From: Bacteroidales bacterium
GTDB lineage: Bacteria > Bacteroidota > Bacteroidia > Bacteroidales > UBA10428
Direction of reading: 5' to 3'
Assembly (NCBI GenBank): GCA_016938095.1
Contig: JAFGVG010000294.1
Span: 1-11,934 of the forward strand
Length of the DNA stretch: 11,934 bases
Every line of letters begins with the position of its first letter. The first letter of the stretch is position 1. Both the position numbers and the translations under genes were made by a program. Shown here piece by piece: positions 1-7,895 of the stretch. Below the pieces are notes generated by a model. That model saw only the letters and a program-made list of their open reading frames with translations, had not been told where the DNA came from and did no database searches.

Positions 1-1
1 C

Positions 2-766
2 TACAGCTACATAGCGGGTGATATTACTGCCGCTTATGATCCGCAAAAAGTAGATAGGGTTACCCGTTCAATGCTTACAATTAATACAGGAGATTCTGAC
101 TTTCCAGCCTTGTTTTTCGTTTTCGACCGTATTCTGTCCGACAGAACTGAATATAAAAAGACCTGGCTTTTGCATTCCATTCAGGAACCTGAAATTACCG
201 GAAACGTTTTCTCAATCTCAAGAACTGGCCCAGATTATAAGGCCGAAGGGATTTATAACGGGAAATTGGTTTGCAGAACGATACTCCCGAAAAATGCTTC
301 GATTACAAAGGTAGGGGGAACGGGCAGAGAATTTTGGGTTGAAGCCTCACAAACTAACTATTTTGTAGAAAAGGACAATCCAGCATCCGAACCAGGCGCA
401 TGGCGAATTGAAGTCTCGCCGGCAAACGCCCAGGAAGACGACCTATTCTTCCATGCCATGGCCGTAACTCAGGCTGACAATAAAAGAATTTGTGACTTTG
501 AACCATTTGACGCAGGGACTTATAAGGCAGTGAAGACAAACAAGTACCTTGTCATGTTTAATTCGGTCGCTAAAGGGGCAACTGATGTCCAATTTACTTT
601 GGATGAAGACCTTCGTGGTGTATTTGTTAACGGTTTGTGTCCCGGAAACTGGAAAATCCTGCGAAACGGATCTCTGGCAATGAAAAGAAAAGTTACGGAC
701 TCTGCTCAATGTACCTATTTTGAAGGTCTGGAATCGGGGGCATACCATTTAACCAAAATAAATTGA
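2..766 (+). CDS. Heparinase II/III-family protein, C-terminal part (5' end outside window)
   Basis: The reading frame is open from base 2, so the Met codon at 71 is internal. The fragment is 254 residues and begins YSYIAGDITAAYDPQKV. The pattern YxxGDxTxAY, then VFDRI (about residues 39-43), KKTWLLH (about 52-58), GKLVCRTILP, a GGTGREFWV stretch and NYFV is what I recognise from the C-terminal beta-sandwich part of heparinase II/III-like polysaccharide lyases. The Asp of FDR and the His of WLLH match positions that bind a structural metal in heparinase II; this is recalled family knowledge, not tested here. The catalytic toroid and any signal peptide lie upstream, so substrate and PL family cannot be assigned. 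Family members cleave uronic-acid-containing glycans by beta-elimination. The TGA stop at 764-766 is followed by the sulfatase in the same direction. The family call is fairly secure; the activity is not. Confidence 0.72.
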   Translation, partial: YSYIAGDITAAYDPQKVDRVTRSMLTINTGDSDFPALFFVFDRILSDRTEYKKTWLLHSIQEPEITGNVFSISRTGPDYKAEGIYNGKLVCRTILPKNASITKVGGTGREFWVEASQTNYFVEKDNPASEPGAWRIEVSPANAQEDDLFFHAMAVTQADNKRICDFEPFDAGTYKAVKTNKYLVMFNSVAKGATDVQFTLDEDLRGVFVNGLCPGNWKILRNGSLAMKRKVTDSAQCTYFEGLESGAYHLTKIN

Positions 767-834
767 AAGATATCAGGCAAAAACAGCAGTCAGTAATAGA
801 AATGGGGAAACTCATTGAAAAAAAACACAGAAAA

Positions 835-2235
835 ATGAACACAATTTTAAAGTTAGGCGCTGGGATAACCTTAGGTATTTCCCAATTGATCGCCGGAAAT
901 AAAGTGGCTGGACAGGAAACAAAACCAAATATCATCGTCATTTTAGCAGATGATCTTGGATACGGAGACATCGGCTGTTATGGTGCCAAAAACATCAAGA
1001 CCCCAAATCTGGATAAACTGGCGAAGCAGGGGGTCCGTTTTACAAGCTTTTATTCTAATGGACCGGAATGTACTCCTACGAGGGCGGCGTTACTTACCGG
1101 AAGGTATCAGCAACGCGTCGGAGGTCTCGAATGTGCCATTGGATTGGGAAATATTGGTCGGTATGAAGAAGCCCGAAAGTTATCCGATCGCGGAGAATTA
1201 GGCTTACCGGTTGCATTCAATACATTGCCATCTTTGCTAAGCAAAAAGGGTTATAACACTGCGCTTATCGGAAAGTGGCACCTGGGCGATGGAGAACAAT
1301 ACAGCCCTGTAGCCCATGGATTTGATTATTCGATTGGCCCATTGGGCGGAGGAGTGGATTACTTTCATCATTCAGAGCCTGTTGGCCTCTTTTTGGGGGC
1401 TATGATGGAAGGTAACGTTGACTTTTACCGCAATGGGCAACCTGTCCAACGTGAAGGCTATTATATGACACACCTGATAACCGACGAATCGGTCGAATGG
1501 CTCAATAACCAAAAAAAAGAGAAACCGTTCTTTCTCTACATCCCCTATACAGCGCCCCATGAACCTATTCAGGGACCAGATGATTATCGCCCGGATAAAT
1601 TAACGGTTGATGAGCAAAAAGGAAGTTGGGAAACCTACCGGGAAATGATAGAGGAGATGGACGAAGGCATTGGGCAGATCCTTCAGAAGTTGGAAGAAAA
1701 AGGTTTTGCTGAAAATACCCTCGTTATTTTCTTTTCAGACAACGGCCCGACCAGTATAGGGAGCGCCGGCCCCTTCTCCGGTCACAAAGGAGAAGTTTTT
1801 GAAGGGGGAATTCGGGTTCCCTGCATCATGAAGTGGCCGGGTAAGATACCTGAGGGAACCTGCTCAGGACAAATGGGAATTAGCATGGATATTACGGCAT
1901 CGATTGCTGCGATCACTGGGGGAAAACCACCCCGACTTCTTGACGGGATAAACCTTGTCGGACATATTGTTTCCGGCAAAAATGACATGCAACGAACGCT
2001 GTTTTGGAGACGATTGCGGGGAAATACGAACCGGAAAGCTGTGAGAGACAACAATTTGAAATACATCTATAACAATAATGGCACAACGGTAGAGGAATAC
2101 CTGTTTGACCTGTCAACAGATTCTTTGGAGGAGCAAAATTTGAAAGATATACGAAAAGATGATTTTATTCGGCTTCAAAAAATGATGGCAATTTGGGAAG
2201 TAGAAGTAAAAGCTGAACGATATAATTTGCGATAG
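835..2235 (+). CDS. Exported sulfatase (S1/arylsulfatase type, Cys-type)
   Basis: Hydrolyses sulfate esters, most likely on the glycan this locus targets. With the start at 835 the protein is 466 residues. It opens with a Sec-type signal (MNTILKLGAGITLGISQLIAG), then PNIIVILADDLGYGD with metal-binding D39/D40. The modification motif CTPTR has Cys79 (codon 1069-1071), which would be oxidised to formylglycine. GKWHLG (K147, H149), APHEP (H242), FSDNGP (D302, N303) and GHKG (K318) complete the usual active site. Length is normal for family S1 and no key residue is missing. The start is uncertain: in-frame ATG at 802 gives a basic n-region (MGKLIEKKHRK), and TTG at 763 would overlap the previous stop. 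I prefer 835 because an A-rich tract precedes it, typical of Bacteroidota starts. The sulfatase-maturing enzyme must be encoded elsewhere. S1 subfamily and substrate are not assignable here. Confidence 0.95.
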   Translation: MNTILKLGAGITLGISQLIAGNKVAGQETKPNIIVILADDLGYGDIGCYGAKNIKTPNLDKLAKQGVRFTSFYSNGPECTPTRAALLTGRYQQRVGGLECAIGLGNIGRYEEARKLSDRGELGLPVAFNTLPSLLSKKGYNTALIGKWHLGDGEQYSPVAHGFDYSIGPLGGGVDYFHHSEPVGLFLGAMMEGNVDFYRNGQPVQREGYYMTHLITDESVEWLNNQKKEKPFFLYIPYTAPHEPIQGPDDYRPDKLTVDEQKGSWETYREMIEEMDEGIGQILQKLEEKGFAENTLVIFFSDNGPTSIGSAGPFSGHKGEVFEGGIRVPCIMKWPGKIPEGTCSGQMGISMDITASIAAITGGKPPRLLDGINLVGHIVSGKNDMQRTLFWRRLRGNTNRKAVRDNNLKYIYNNNGTTVEEYLFDLSTDSLEEQNLKDIRKDDFIRLQKMMAIWEVEVKAERYNLR

Positions 2236-2267
2236 GCGCAATTGGAGAAGTAATTAAATAAGCTGAT

Positions 2268-2275
2268 AAGGTGAG
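2268..2275 (+). promoter_or_regulatory. Shine-Dalgarno-like site before the DUF6250-like gene
   Basis: AAGGTGAG contains AGGTGA, six bases matching the usual anti-Shine-Dalgarno sequence, ending 4 nt before the ATG at 2279. Most other genes in the window have only A-rich leaders, so this one stands out and supports 2279 over the later in-frame ATG at 2342. A chance match is possible, and Shine-Dalgarno use is weak in Bacteroidota. Confidence 0.35.
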
Positions 2276-2278
2276 ATT

Positions 2279-2959
2279 ATGAATGTAGGGATTCTCTTGA
2301 TATGGATCGGATTGTTTTTCCCGGCTTTTCAGAACAGAATAATGGTTCAAGGTTCGTTTAGCTATCCTGACGGACCATTGCCTGCGGCGTGGTGGAACGA
2401 AGGAGCTCCTGCCAGGATAGAGAATGGACGTTTGTTTGTTGACGCAGACAACAGTACCGAGAGGGCTTCAACAGTCTGGCTCGATAACAAGCTGTCGGGA
2501 AATCTTCTGGTGGAGTTTGATGCAAAAATTGTTTCTTCTGCCGACCTGGCAAACAACATCAATTGCTTCTTTTTGTATTCTGATCCTTGCGGGAGGCCTC
2601 TTCGCAATTCGCAAAACGAACGTAAAAGCGGGTCCTATAAATTGTATCACAAACTGAACGGGTACATTTTCACAACGGTTGCCAACGGCGATACTGCCAA
2701 TGTGCGGTTTCGGTTACGGGACAATCCGGGATTTGAACTGTTAGGCGAAAATTTTACCAATGAGATGATTGCAAATCAAGTACATCATTTCAAAATTGTG
2801 AAGATTGGGGCTCGTCTCCAATATTGGGTTGATGGGAAAAAAGTCATTGATGCCATCGATGATCGGTTTAATCCATTGCACACAGAAGGAATTTTCGGGT
2901 TCAGGACTTGGCACACAACCCTTTGGTTTGATAACCTTGTGATCACCCAATTGAACTGA
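2279..2959 (+). CDS. Secreted DUF6250-like (ConA-like beta-sandwich) protein
   Basis: A 226-residue exported protein. Residues 1-24 form a hydrophobic leader (MNVGILLIWIGLFFPAF), with cleavage probably near VQG. The rest looks like a single jelly-roll domain: IENGRLFVDAD (48-57), STVWLDNKLSGNLLVEFDA (64-82), NNINCFFLYSDP (92-103), YKLYHKLNGYIFTTVANG (120-137), RFRLRDNPGF (143-152), LQYWVDGKKVID (180-191) and a closing GIFGFRTWHTTLWFDNL (204-220). That pattern resembles DUF6250 proteins and, more distantly, DUF1080/DUF1961 domains found beside glycan-degrading enzymes. No catalytic function is established that I can name; it could be a carbohydrate-binding or hydrolytic accessory. It lies 43 bp after the sulfatase and 50 bp before the first GH28 gene, so cotranscription is likely. 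The coding call is firm; the DUF label is from pattern recall and moderate. Confidence 0.85.
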   Translation: MNVGILLIWIGLFFPAFQNRIMVQGSFSYPDGPLPAAWWNEGAPARIENGRLFVDADNSTERASTVWLDNKLSGNLLVEFDAKIVSSADLANNINCFFLYSDPCGRPLRNSQNERKSGSYKLYHKLNGYIFTTVANGDTANVRFRLRDNPGFELLGENFTNEMIANQVHHFKIVKIGARLQYWVDGKKVIDAIDDRFNPLHTEGIFGFRTWHTTLWFDNLVITQLN

Positions 2960-3009
2960 AATTAACGTGATTATTCGAGATTTTAAAATATATAGTTAAA
3001 ACAAGCATA

Positions 3010-4602
3010 ATGAAACATTTCAAAAAAAATAAGTCGATAAAGATTTTCATTCTTTTTGTATTTTTTTGGTCATCACTCTGTGGCGCAGAAAATATCCCGT
3101 ATCACAACATTGCCGATTTTGGTGCGGTGCCAGATGGGGTGACAAAAAATACTGACACGTTTAAACGGGCAATTGATAGCGTTAGAAGAGCTGGCGGTGG
3201 GACTGTTTATGTACCGCCCGGCGAATATCTCACCGGTCCAATTCATTTTGTGGATAACATGACTCTTTATATTGAAGCCGGGGCTACTATAAAATTCACC
3301 ACCGATTTTGACGATTATTATCCCATGGTACAGGTTCGTTTTCAGGGCATAGACTTTAAAAATTTCTCACCGCTCATTTATGCCTACCAGGTAAACAATA
3401 TTTCGATAAAAGGCAAAGGTAAAATTGACGGACAGGGGCAGGCATGGAATGATTTTTTCAGAAAATTCAGGCAAGAATTCAATGAAAGTGGCGGTACCAA
3501 TACAAAAATCAATAAATGGCAGGAAGAAACTTACCGGGCAAATCATCCCGCTATACCTGAACATGGAGGTTTTATGCGTCCGCAACTACTGCTGTTTTAT
3601 GACTGCGATAATGTTTCTCTGGAAGATGTGAGCATTTTTAATTCTCCTTTTTGGAGTACCCATTTTGTTCTGTGTGAAAATGTAAATGTCAGGGGTGTGT
3701 ACATTAAAAATCCACCTTCCGTGAATCCGGACGGCATCAATCCTGAATCGTGTAAAAATGTCCATATCTCCCATTGCCATATTGATACCGATGATGACTG
3801 TATAACCATTAAGGCAGGAAAGAATAAAGAAGCGCGGTGGGAAGGAAACTCCTGTGAGAACATCACGATTACCAATTGCACAATGATAAGTGGCTCCGCT
3901 GCGGTAGGTATTGGTAGTGAAATGTCGGGAGGGGTAAGAAATGTAACCGTATCGAACTGTGTTTTTGACGGGACTAACGAAGGAATTTATATCAAAACAA
4001 TGAGAGGCCGTGGGGGTGTTGTTGAAGACATAACAGTTGATAATATAATTATTAAGAATTCAAAAAACGGTGCAGCCATTGATGTTAATATGCTTTATTG
4101 GCGGCCTACCGAAAAACAACCTGTAAGCGAAGACACGCCCAAATTCAGAAATTTAAGTTTTTCAAATATCCGGGGGACTGGCAATAAACAGGCTATCAGG
4201 ATTACGGGATTGGAGGAGATGGCAATAGAAAATGTGAGTTTTTCCAATATTGATTTGGGAGCTACATCCGGAGCTTCTTTTGAGCATGTGCGAAACCTCC
4301 GGTTAAATAACGTGACGATAACTCCGGACACAGGTTCTGTCGTTAGCGCAATAGATGTTAATGACGTGGAAATAAAAGGACTCAGCACTAGGAAAATGAT
4401 TGACAATGATCCACTCGTGCAATTAAAAAATTCAGGTAATGTCTATATCCGTGATCTGTTTTTGCCTGACGGATTTAACAATCTACTTGAATTATCAGGC
4501 GAAGAAACTAACAATATCCATTTAGACGAGGCAGATTTTAGTCGTGGAGCAAACGTCATTCGGTATAAAAACGGAGCAAATAGCAAGATGTTGGTAAAAT
4601 AA
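3010..4602 (+). CDS. GH28 family glycoside hydrolase (pectinase-like beta-helix)
   Basis: A 530-residue exported protein with a basic n-region and hydrophobic leader (MKHFKKNKSIKIFILFVFFW), likely cleaved after LCGA; no proper lipobox. Mature protein begins with the pectinase entry motif YHNIADFGAVPDGVTKNT, then GGGTVYVPPGEY. GH28 active-site Asp residues are present in NPDGI (N239, D241) and TDDDCITIKAG (D261-D263). IGSEMSGGVRNV (301-312) and YIKTMRGRGG (327-336) follow. The segment aligning with the GHG motif is GSA (295-297), and the position of Arg in RxK is Tyr327, so this is not a standard polygalacturonase. The region beyond about 380 continues as beta-helix coils (LSFSNI, VSFSNI, LRLNNVTI). 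Role: hydrolysis of a galacturonic-acid-containing or related glycan; exact bond unknown. It sits 50 bp after the DUF6250-like gene and 27 bp before GH3. Confidence 0.93.
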   Translation: MKHFKKNKSIKIFILFVFFWSSLCGAENIPYHNIADFGAVPDGVTKNTDTFKRAIDSVRRAGGGTVYVPPGEYLTGPIHFVDNMTLYIEAGATIKFTTDFDDYYPMVQVRFQGIDFKNFSPLIYAYQVNNISIKGKGKIDGQGQAWNDFFRKFRQEFNESGGTNTKINKWQEETYRANHPAIPEHGGFMRPQLLLFYDCDNVSLEDVSIFNSPFWSTHFVLCENVNVRGVYIKNPPSVNPDGINPESCKNVHISHCHIDTDDDCITIKAGKNKEARWEGNSCENITITNCTMISGSAAVGIGSEMSGGVRNVTVSNCVFDGTNEGIYIKTMRGRGGVVEDITVDNIIIKNSKNGAAIDVNMLYWRPTEKQPVSEDTPKFRNLSFSNIRGTGNKQAIRITGLEEMAIENVSFSNIDLGATSGASFEHVRNLRLNNVTITPDTGSVVSAIDVNDVEIKGLSTRKMIDNDPLVQLKNSGNVYIRDLFLPDGFNNLLELSGEETNNIHLDEADFSRGANVIRYKNGANSKMLVK

Positions 4603-4629
4603 GCTTATTAAGAGAAAAACTAATTAGAA

Positions 4630-6924
4630 ATGAAATTATTTATTGATTGTCAAAGATATATGAAAGGTTATAGAATACTAGTGTTATTCGCAATGTCCAT
4701 TTCTTTTTTCTCTGGTTGTAAGATGAAGGAGAATTCCCCGCTGTATTTAAATTCATCTGTGCCGGTAGAAAGGCGGGTGGATGATTTGATGTCGCGGATG
4801 ACCCTAAAAGAAAAGGTTGGCCAGATGAACCAGCGTATTGGAGAGAGTTTCTTTACAAAAGACCGGGAGAATTTAAAGATGAACATGCTGAACGATCTTC
4901 AAAATGGATTGGTCGGTTCCTATTTAATGATTGAAAATGCGGAAGAATACAATAAGTTACAAAGAATTGCTACGACTTCCGGTTTGAAAATTCCATTTTT
5001 AAACGCCATTGATGCCATTCACGGGTTAGGATTGTATTATGGTGCTACGGTCTATCCTACAGCAATATCCCAGGCCACCGCTTTCGACCCCAAAATGGTA
5101 GAACAAATCAATGCTCAAACCGCTGTTGAAATGAGGGCAACCGGTTACCATTGGGCGTTCTGGCCTTACATGAGCGTTACAAGGGACCCTCGTTGGGGAC
5201 GTGTTGGTGAAAATTTTGGCGAAGACCCCCTTGTCGTTTCTACAATGGCTGTTGCTGCCATAAAAGGGCTACAGGGGGACGATTACACGGCTCCGGATAA
5301 GGTTATCGCCTGTGCAAAACAGGTATTGAGCGACAGCCATCCGAACAACGGGGTAAATGTTTCGCCAGCTGTTATGTCCGACAGGTTGCTCAAAGAGGTG
5401 TATTTACCGCCTTTGGAAGCCTGTATTCAGGCGGGCGCCCGCACGTTGATGCCTGCACACAACGAGATAAACGGTGTCCCTTCGCATGCCAATAAGGAAT
5501 TGTTGCACGATTTGGTCCGTGAAACTTATGGATTTGACGGCTATATCGTCAGCGACTGGAAAGATATTGAGAAGCTGGATAATTTTCATAAAGTTGCGCC
5601 TAACCAGAAGGAAGCCGTAAAACTTGCCATCAACGCCGGAGTGGATATCCATATGTTCGGCGATAATTTTGTCGACGAACTGGTTGAACTGGTCGAAGAA
5701 GGGCAAGTCCCGATGGAGCGGGTTGACCGCACTGTCCGGGCTATCCTGACCGACAAATTCAGAATGGGACTATTTGAAAATCCTTTTGTAGATGAAGATA
5801 AAGTCAATGATATAATAGCCAATCCCGAACACCGGCAACTGGCCCTCGAAAGCGCCAGAAAGTCCATTGTTTTATTGAAGAACGAAAAAAACACCCTTCC
5901 GCTTTCAAAATCGTTGCAAAAAATTCTGGTAACAGGCCCGCTGGCTGACCACAACGCGATCGTTGGCGACTGGGTACACAGCCAGCCGGATGAAAATATC
6001 ATAACGGTGATCGAGGGCATCCGCGAACTGGCCGGTCAGCAAATGGATGTTGAGTTTTACAATCCGGGCGATATTTTTGACGTAAACGAAGAATCGATTG
6101 CCGAAGCGGTAAAGCGCTCAAAGGATGCCGACGCGGTGGTCTTGGTTATCGGGGATAATGATAACCGTACGCAGACCGACTGGAACCTGAACCATTTTCA
6201 TAAAAACCGGACCGGCGGGGAAAATGTTGACCGGGCCGATATTACGCTGTCAGGTATGCAGGAAGAGTTGGCAAAAGCGCTTTCTGCAACAGGGAAACCC
6301 GTTGTTGTAGTCTTAATAAACGGGCGTCCGTTGGCCGTTGAGTGGATTGCCGAAAACATTCCGGCTGTAATCGAAGCCTGGCAACCCGGGATGAAAGGAG
6401 GCCAGGCAATTGCAGAAGTGCTGTTTGGCGATTATAACCCAAGTGGCCGTTTACCGATGACAATTCCACGGAATGGAGGGCAAATCCCTATATTTTACAA
6501 CCACAGGCCGTCCATGTTTGCCCATTATTACAGCGATATCAAAAAAGGCCCCCTGTACTGGTTTGGACATGGGTTGAGCTACACAACATTTGTTTACCAT
6601 GATCTTAACGTCCCCGAAACCATTGTGAAAGACCAGGAAATCCCGGTCAGTGTAATGGTGAAAAATACTGGAGTCCTCGCAGGAGACGAAATTGTTTTAC
6701 TGTATGTCAACGACAAATACAGCAGTGTAACCACGCCGGTTAAAGAACTGAAAGCATTTACCAGGGTTCATCTGGAACCCGGCGAAGAAAAAGAGGTAAA
6801 ATTCAACCTGCCTTTTGAGGCTCTATCCCTCCTGGATAAAGAATTAAAGAAGGTAGTTGAACCCGGCGAATTTGAGGTGATGGTTGGCGATTTGATGAAA
6901 ACTTTTGAGTGGACAGAGAAATAA
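4630..6924 (+). CDS. GH3 family beta-glycosidase, probable lipoprotein
   Basis: A 764-residue protein with standard GH3 architecture: TIM-barrel domain (about 46-380), alpha/beta sandwich (about 405-620) and C-terminal fibronectin-III-like domain (about 665-755). The nucleophile is D309 in GYIVSDWKD. E531 in the GGENVDR segment is the likely acid/base, by analogy with related GH3 enzymes. Substrate-pocket motifs NAIDAIHG (125-132) and DPRWGRVGENFGEDP (186-200) are present. The usual KH(F/Y) motif reads K230-Q231-V232, an unusual change. The leader ends FFSGC with Cys30, followed by KMKE, suggesting an outer-membrane lipoprotein, although Phe at -3 is not the preferred residue. An in-frame ATG at 4660 would give a shorter, more canonical lipoprotein signal and may be the real start. 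It probably removes terminal beta-linked glucose, xylose or a related sugar from oligosaccharides; specificity cannot be read here. It starts 27 bp after the GH28 gene. Confidence 0.95.
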   Translation: MKLFIDCQRYMKGYRILVLFAMSISFFSGCKMKENSPLYLNSSVPVERRVDDLMSRMTLKEKVGQMNQRIGESFFTKDRENLKMNMLNDLQNGLVGSYLMIENAEEYNKLQRIATTSGLKIPFLNAIDAIHGLGLYYGATVYPTAISQATAFDPKMVEQINAQTAVEMRATGYHWAFWPYMSVTRDPRWGRVGENFGEDPLVVSTMAVAAIKGLQGDDYTAPDKVIACAKQVLSDSHPNNGVNVSPAVMSDRLLKEVYLPPLEACIQAGARTLMPAHNEINGVPSHANKELLHDLVRETYGFDGYIVSDWKDIEKLDNFHKVAPNQKEAVKLAINAGVDIHMFGDNFVDELVELVEEGQVPMERVDRTVRAILTDKFRMGLFENPFVDEDKVNDIIANPEHRQLALESARKSIVLLKNEKNTLPLSKSLQKILVTGPLADHNAIVGDWVHSQPDENIITVIEGIRELAGQQMDVEFYNPGDIFDVNEESIAEAVKRSKDADAVVLVIGDNDNRTQTDWNLNHFHKNRTGGENVDRADITLSGMQEELAKALSATGKPVVVVLINGRPLAVEWIAENIPAVIEAWQPGMKGGQAIAEVLFGDYNPSGRLPMTIPRNGGQIPIFYNHRPSMFAHYYSDIKKGPLYWFGHGLSYTTFVYHDLNVPETIVKDQEIPVSVMVKNTGVLAGDEIVLLYVNDKYSSVTTPVKELKAFTRVHLEPGEEKEVKFNLPFEALSLLDKELKKVVEPGEFEVMVGDLMKTFEWTEK

Positions 6925-7004
6925 TGTCAAAAAGCACACAGATGTATGTCCAGAAATGCACTTTAAGTTAACACATAACTAAAGATAAGATTGAAAAAAT
7001 AGGA

Positions 7005-7874
7005 ATGATGAAAATAAGAGCGATAAAGATACTACTGATTTTAATCTTGATGAACCTGTCTTGCCATTCACAGGATGCCGTGCGGCCCCGACTTTGGGGG
7101 ATCGCCAAAATGACCTTTTGGGTCAGTGATTTCCAACTTGCCCGTGACTATTACGGATCGTTTCTTGGGTTCGAAGAAGCATTTTCCTACCACTCAGAAT
7201 CAGGGAAAGTGATTTCGTTCAAGGTAAATGACCGCCAGTTCCTCGAATTTATTGAAGACAGCAATGCCAAAAAGAAGAACCGGCTGGTGTCCGTTTCATT
7301 TGAAACAGAAAATGTGGAACAGATGAGGCAGTATTTAAAATCTAAAGGGGTGAACGTCCCGGATAAAGTCATTGTTGACGGCGCCGGCAATGAAACCATC
7401 CTGGTCAGGGACCCCTACGGTATTCCGATAGAATTTATCGACATGAAGCCTAATTCGCCGCATCGGCATTCCAAAGGAAAATACCTTTCAGAAAACCGGA
7501 TATCAAAACGGATCCACCACGTGGGCCTGTATTGTACCGAAGTGTTGGACAACGATCCGTTTTACGTCGGAGTACTGGGATTTAAGGAATTGTGGCGCCA
7601 TCCGGAAGACCGTTCTGAGCCGGTAGCGATGAACTATCTGAATATGCCCGATTGTGTTGAGAATATTGAACACTATCCATCCGACGACATCAATTTCAAC
7701 CATCCCTGTTTTTTAGTGGATGACATGCAGGAAACCCTTCACACGCTGAGAGAGAGGCAGGGCAGCCATAAAATTGGCCGCCCGGTAGTCGGCAAGGGCA
7801 ACCGCTGGCTGTTAAACCTCACCAACGAAGATGGCACCAAGGTTGAGTTTACGGAAGCACACACCGTTCGTTAA
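7005..7874 (+). CDS. Exported VOC-superfamily (glyoxalase/dioxygenase fold) protein
   Basis: A 289-residue protein made of two VOC halves after a hydrophobic leader (MMKIRAIKILLILILMNLSC). Cys20 is not in a good lipobox (Asn at -3), so signal peptidase I cleavage near HSQ-DA is as likely as lipidation. N-terminal half: about 30-147, with the VOC pattern ARDYYGSFLGFEEAF and PYGIPIEFID. C-terminal half: about 168-285, with HHVGLY, DPFYVGVLGF, NHPCFLVDD and GTKVEFTE. The second half carries a plausible metal triad H172, H233, E281; the first half has no His at the equivalent places, only E143. VOC enzymes perform isomerisation, epimerisation, thiol transfer or ring cleavage; none can be chosen here. 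The gene follows GH3 by 80 bp and precedes the aldo/keto reductase by 21 bp, suggesting joint action on a sugar product. The start could equally be the second ATG at 7008. Confidence 0.88.
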   Translation: MMKIRAIKILLILILMNLSCHSQDAVRPRLWGIAKMTFWVSDFQLARDYYGSFLGFEEAFSYHSESGKVISFKVNDRQFLEFIEDSNAKKKNRLVSVSFETENVEQMRQYLKSKGVNVPDKVIVDGAGNETILVRDPYGIPIEFIDMKPNSPHRHSKGKYLSENRISKRIHHVGLYCTEVLDNDPFYVGVLGFKELWRHPEDRSEPVAMNYLNMPDCVENIEHYPSDDINFNHPCFLVDDMQETLHTLRERQGSHKIGRPVVGKGNRWLLNLTNEDGTKVEFTEAHTVR

Positions 7875-7895
7875 TCACATTAAAAGAAATGAAAA

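Noticed and set aside
763..834. TTG 763 as the sulfatase start, overlapping the upstream stop by 4 bases
   Set aside because: It would put 24 mostly polar residues before the hydrophobic signal; ATG codons at 802 or 835 give normal signal peptides.
693..971. Minus-strand open frame across the heparinase/sulfatase junction
   Set aside because: It is antisense to two well-supported genes, has no recognisable domain, and composition fits a shadow frame.
5586..6020. Long minus-strand open frame (144 codons) within the GH3 gene
   Set aside because: It is entirely antisense to the conserved GH3 barrel and sandwich regions and has low-complexity Ser/Thr-rich content typical of shadow frames.
6961..6984. 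Imperfect inverted repeat CTTTAAGTTA / TAACTAAAG between the GH3 and VOC genes
   Set aside because: The arms are AT-rich with a bulge, the loop is short, and there is no following T-tract, so neither a terminator nor an operator is supported.
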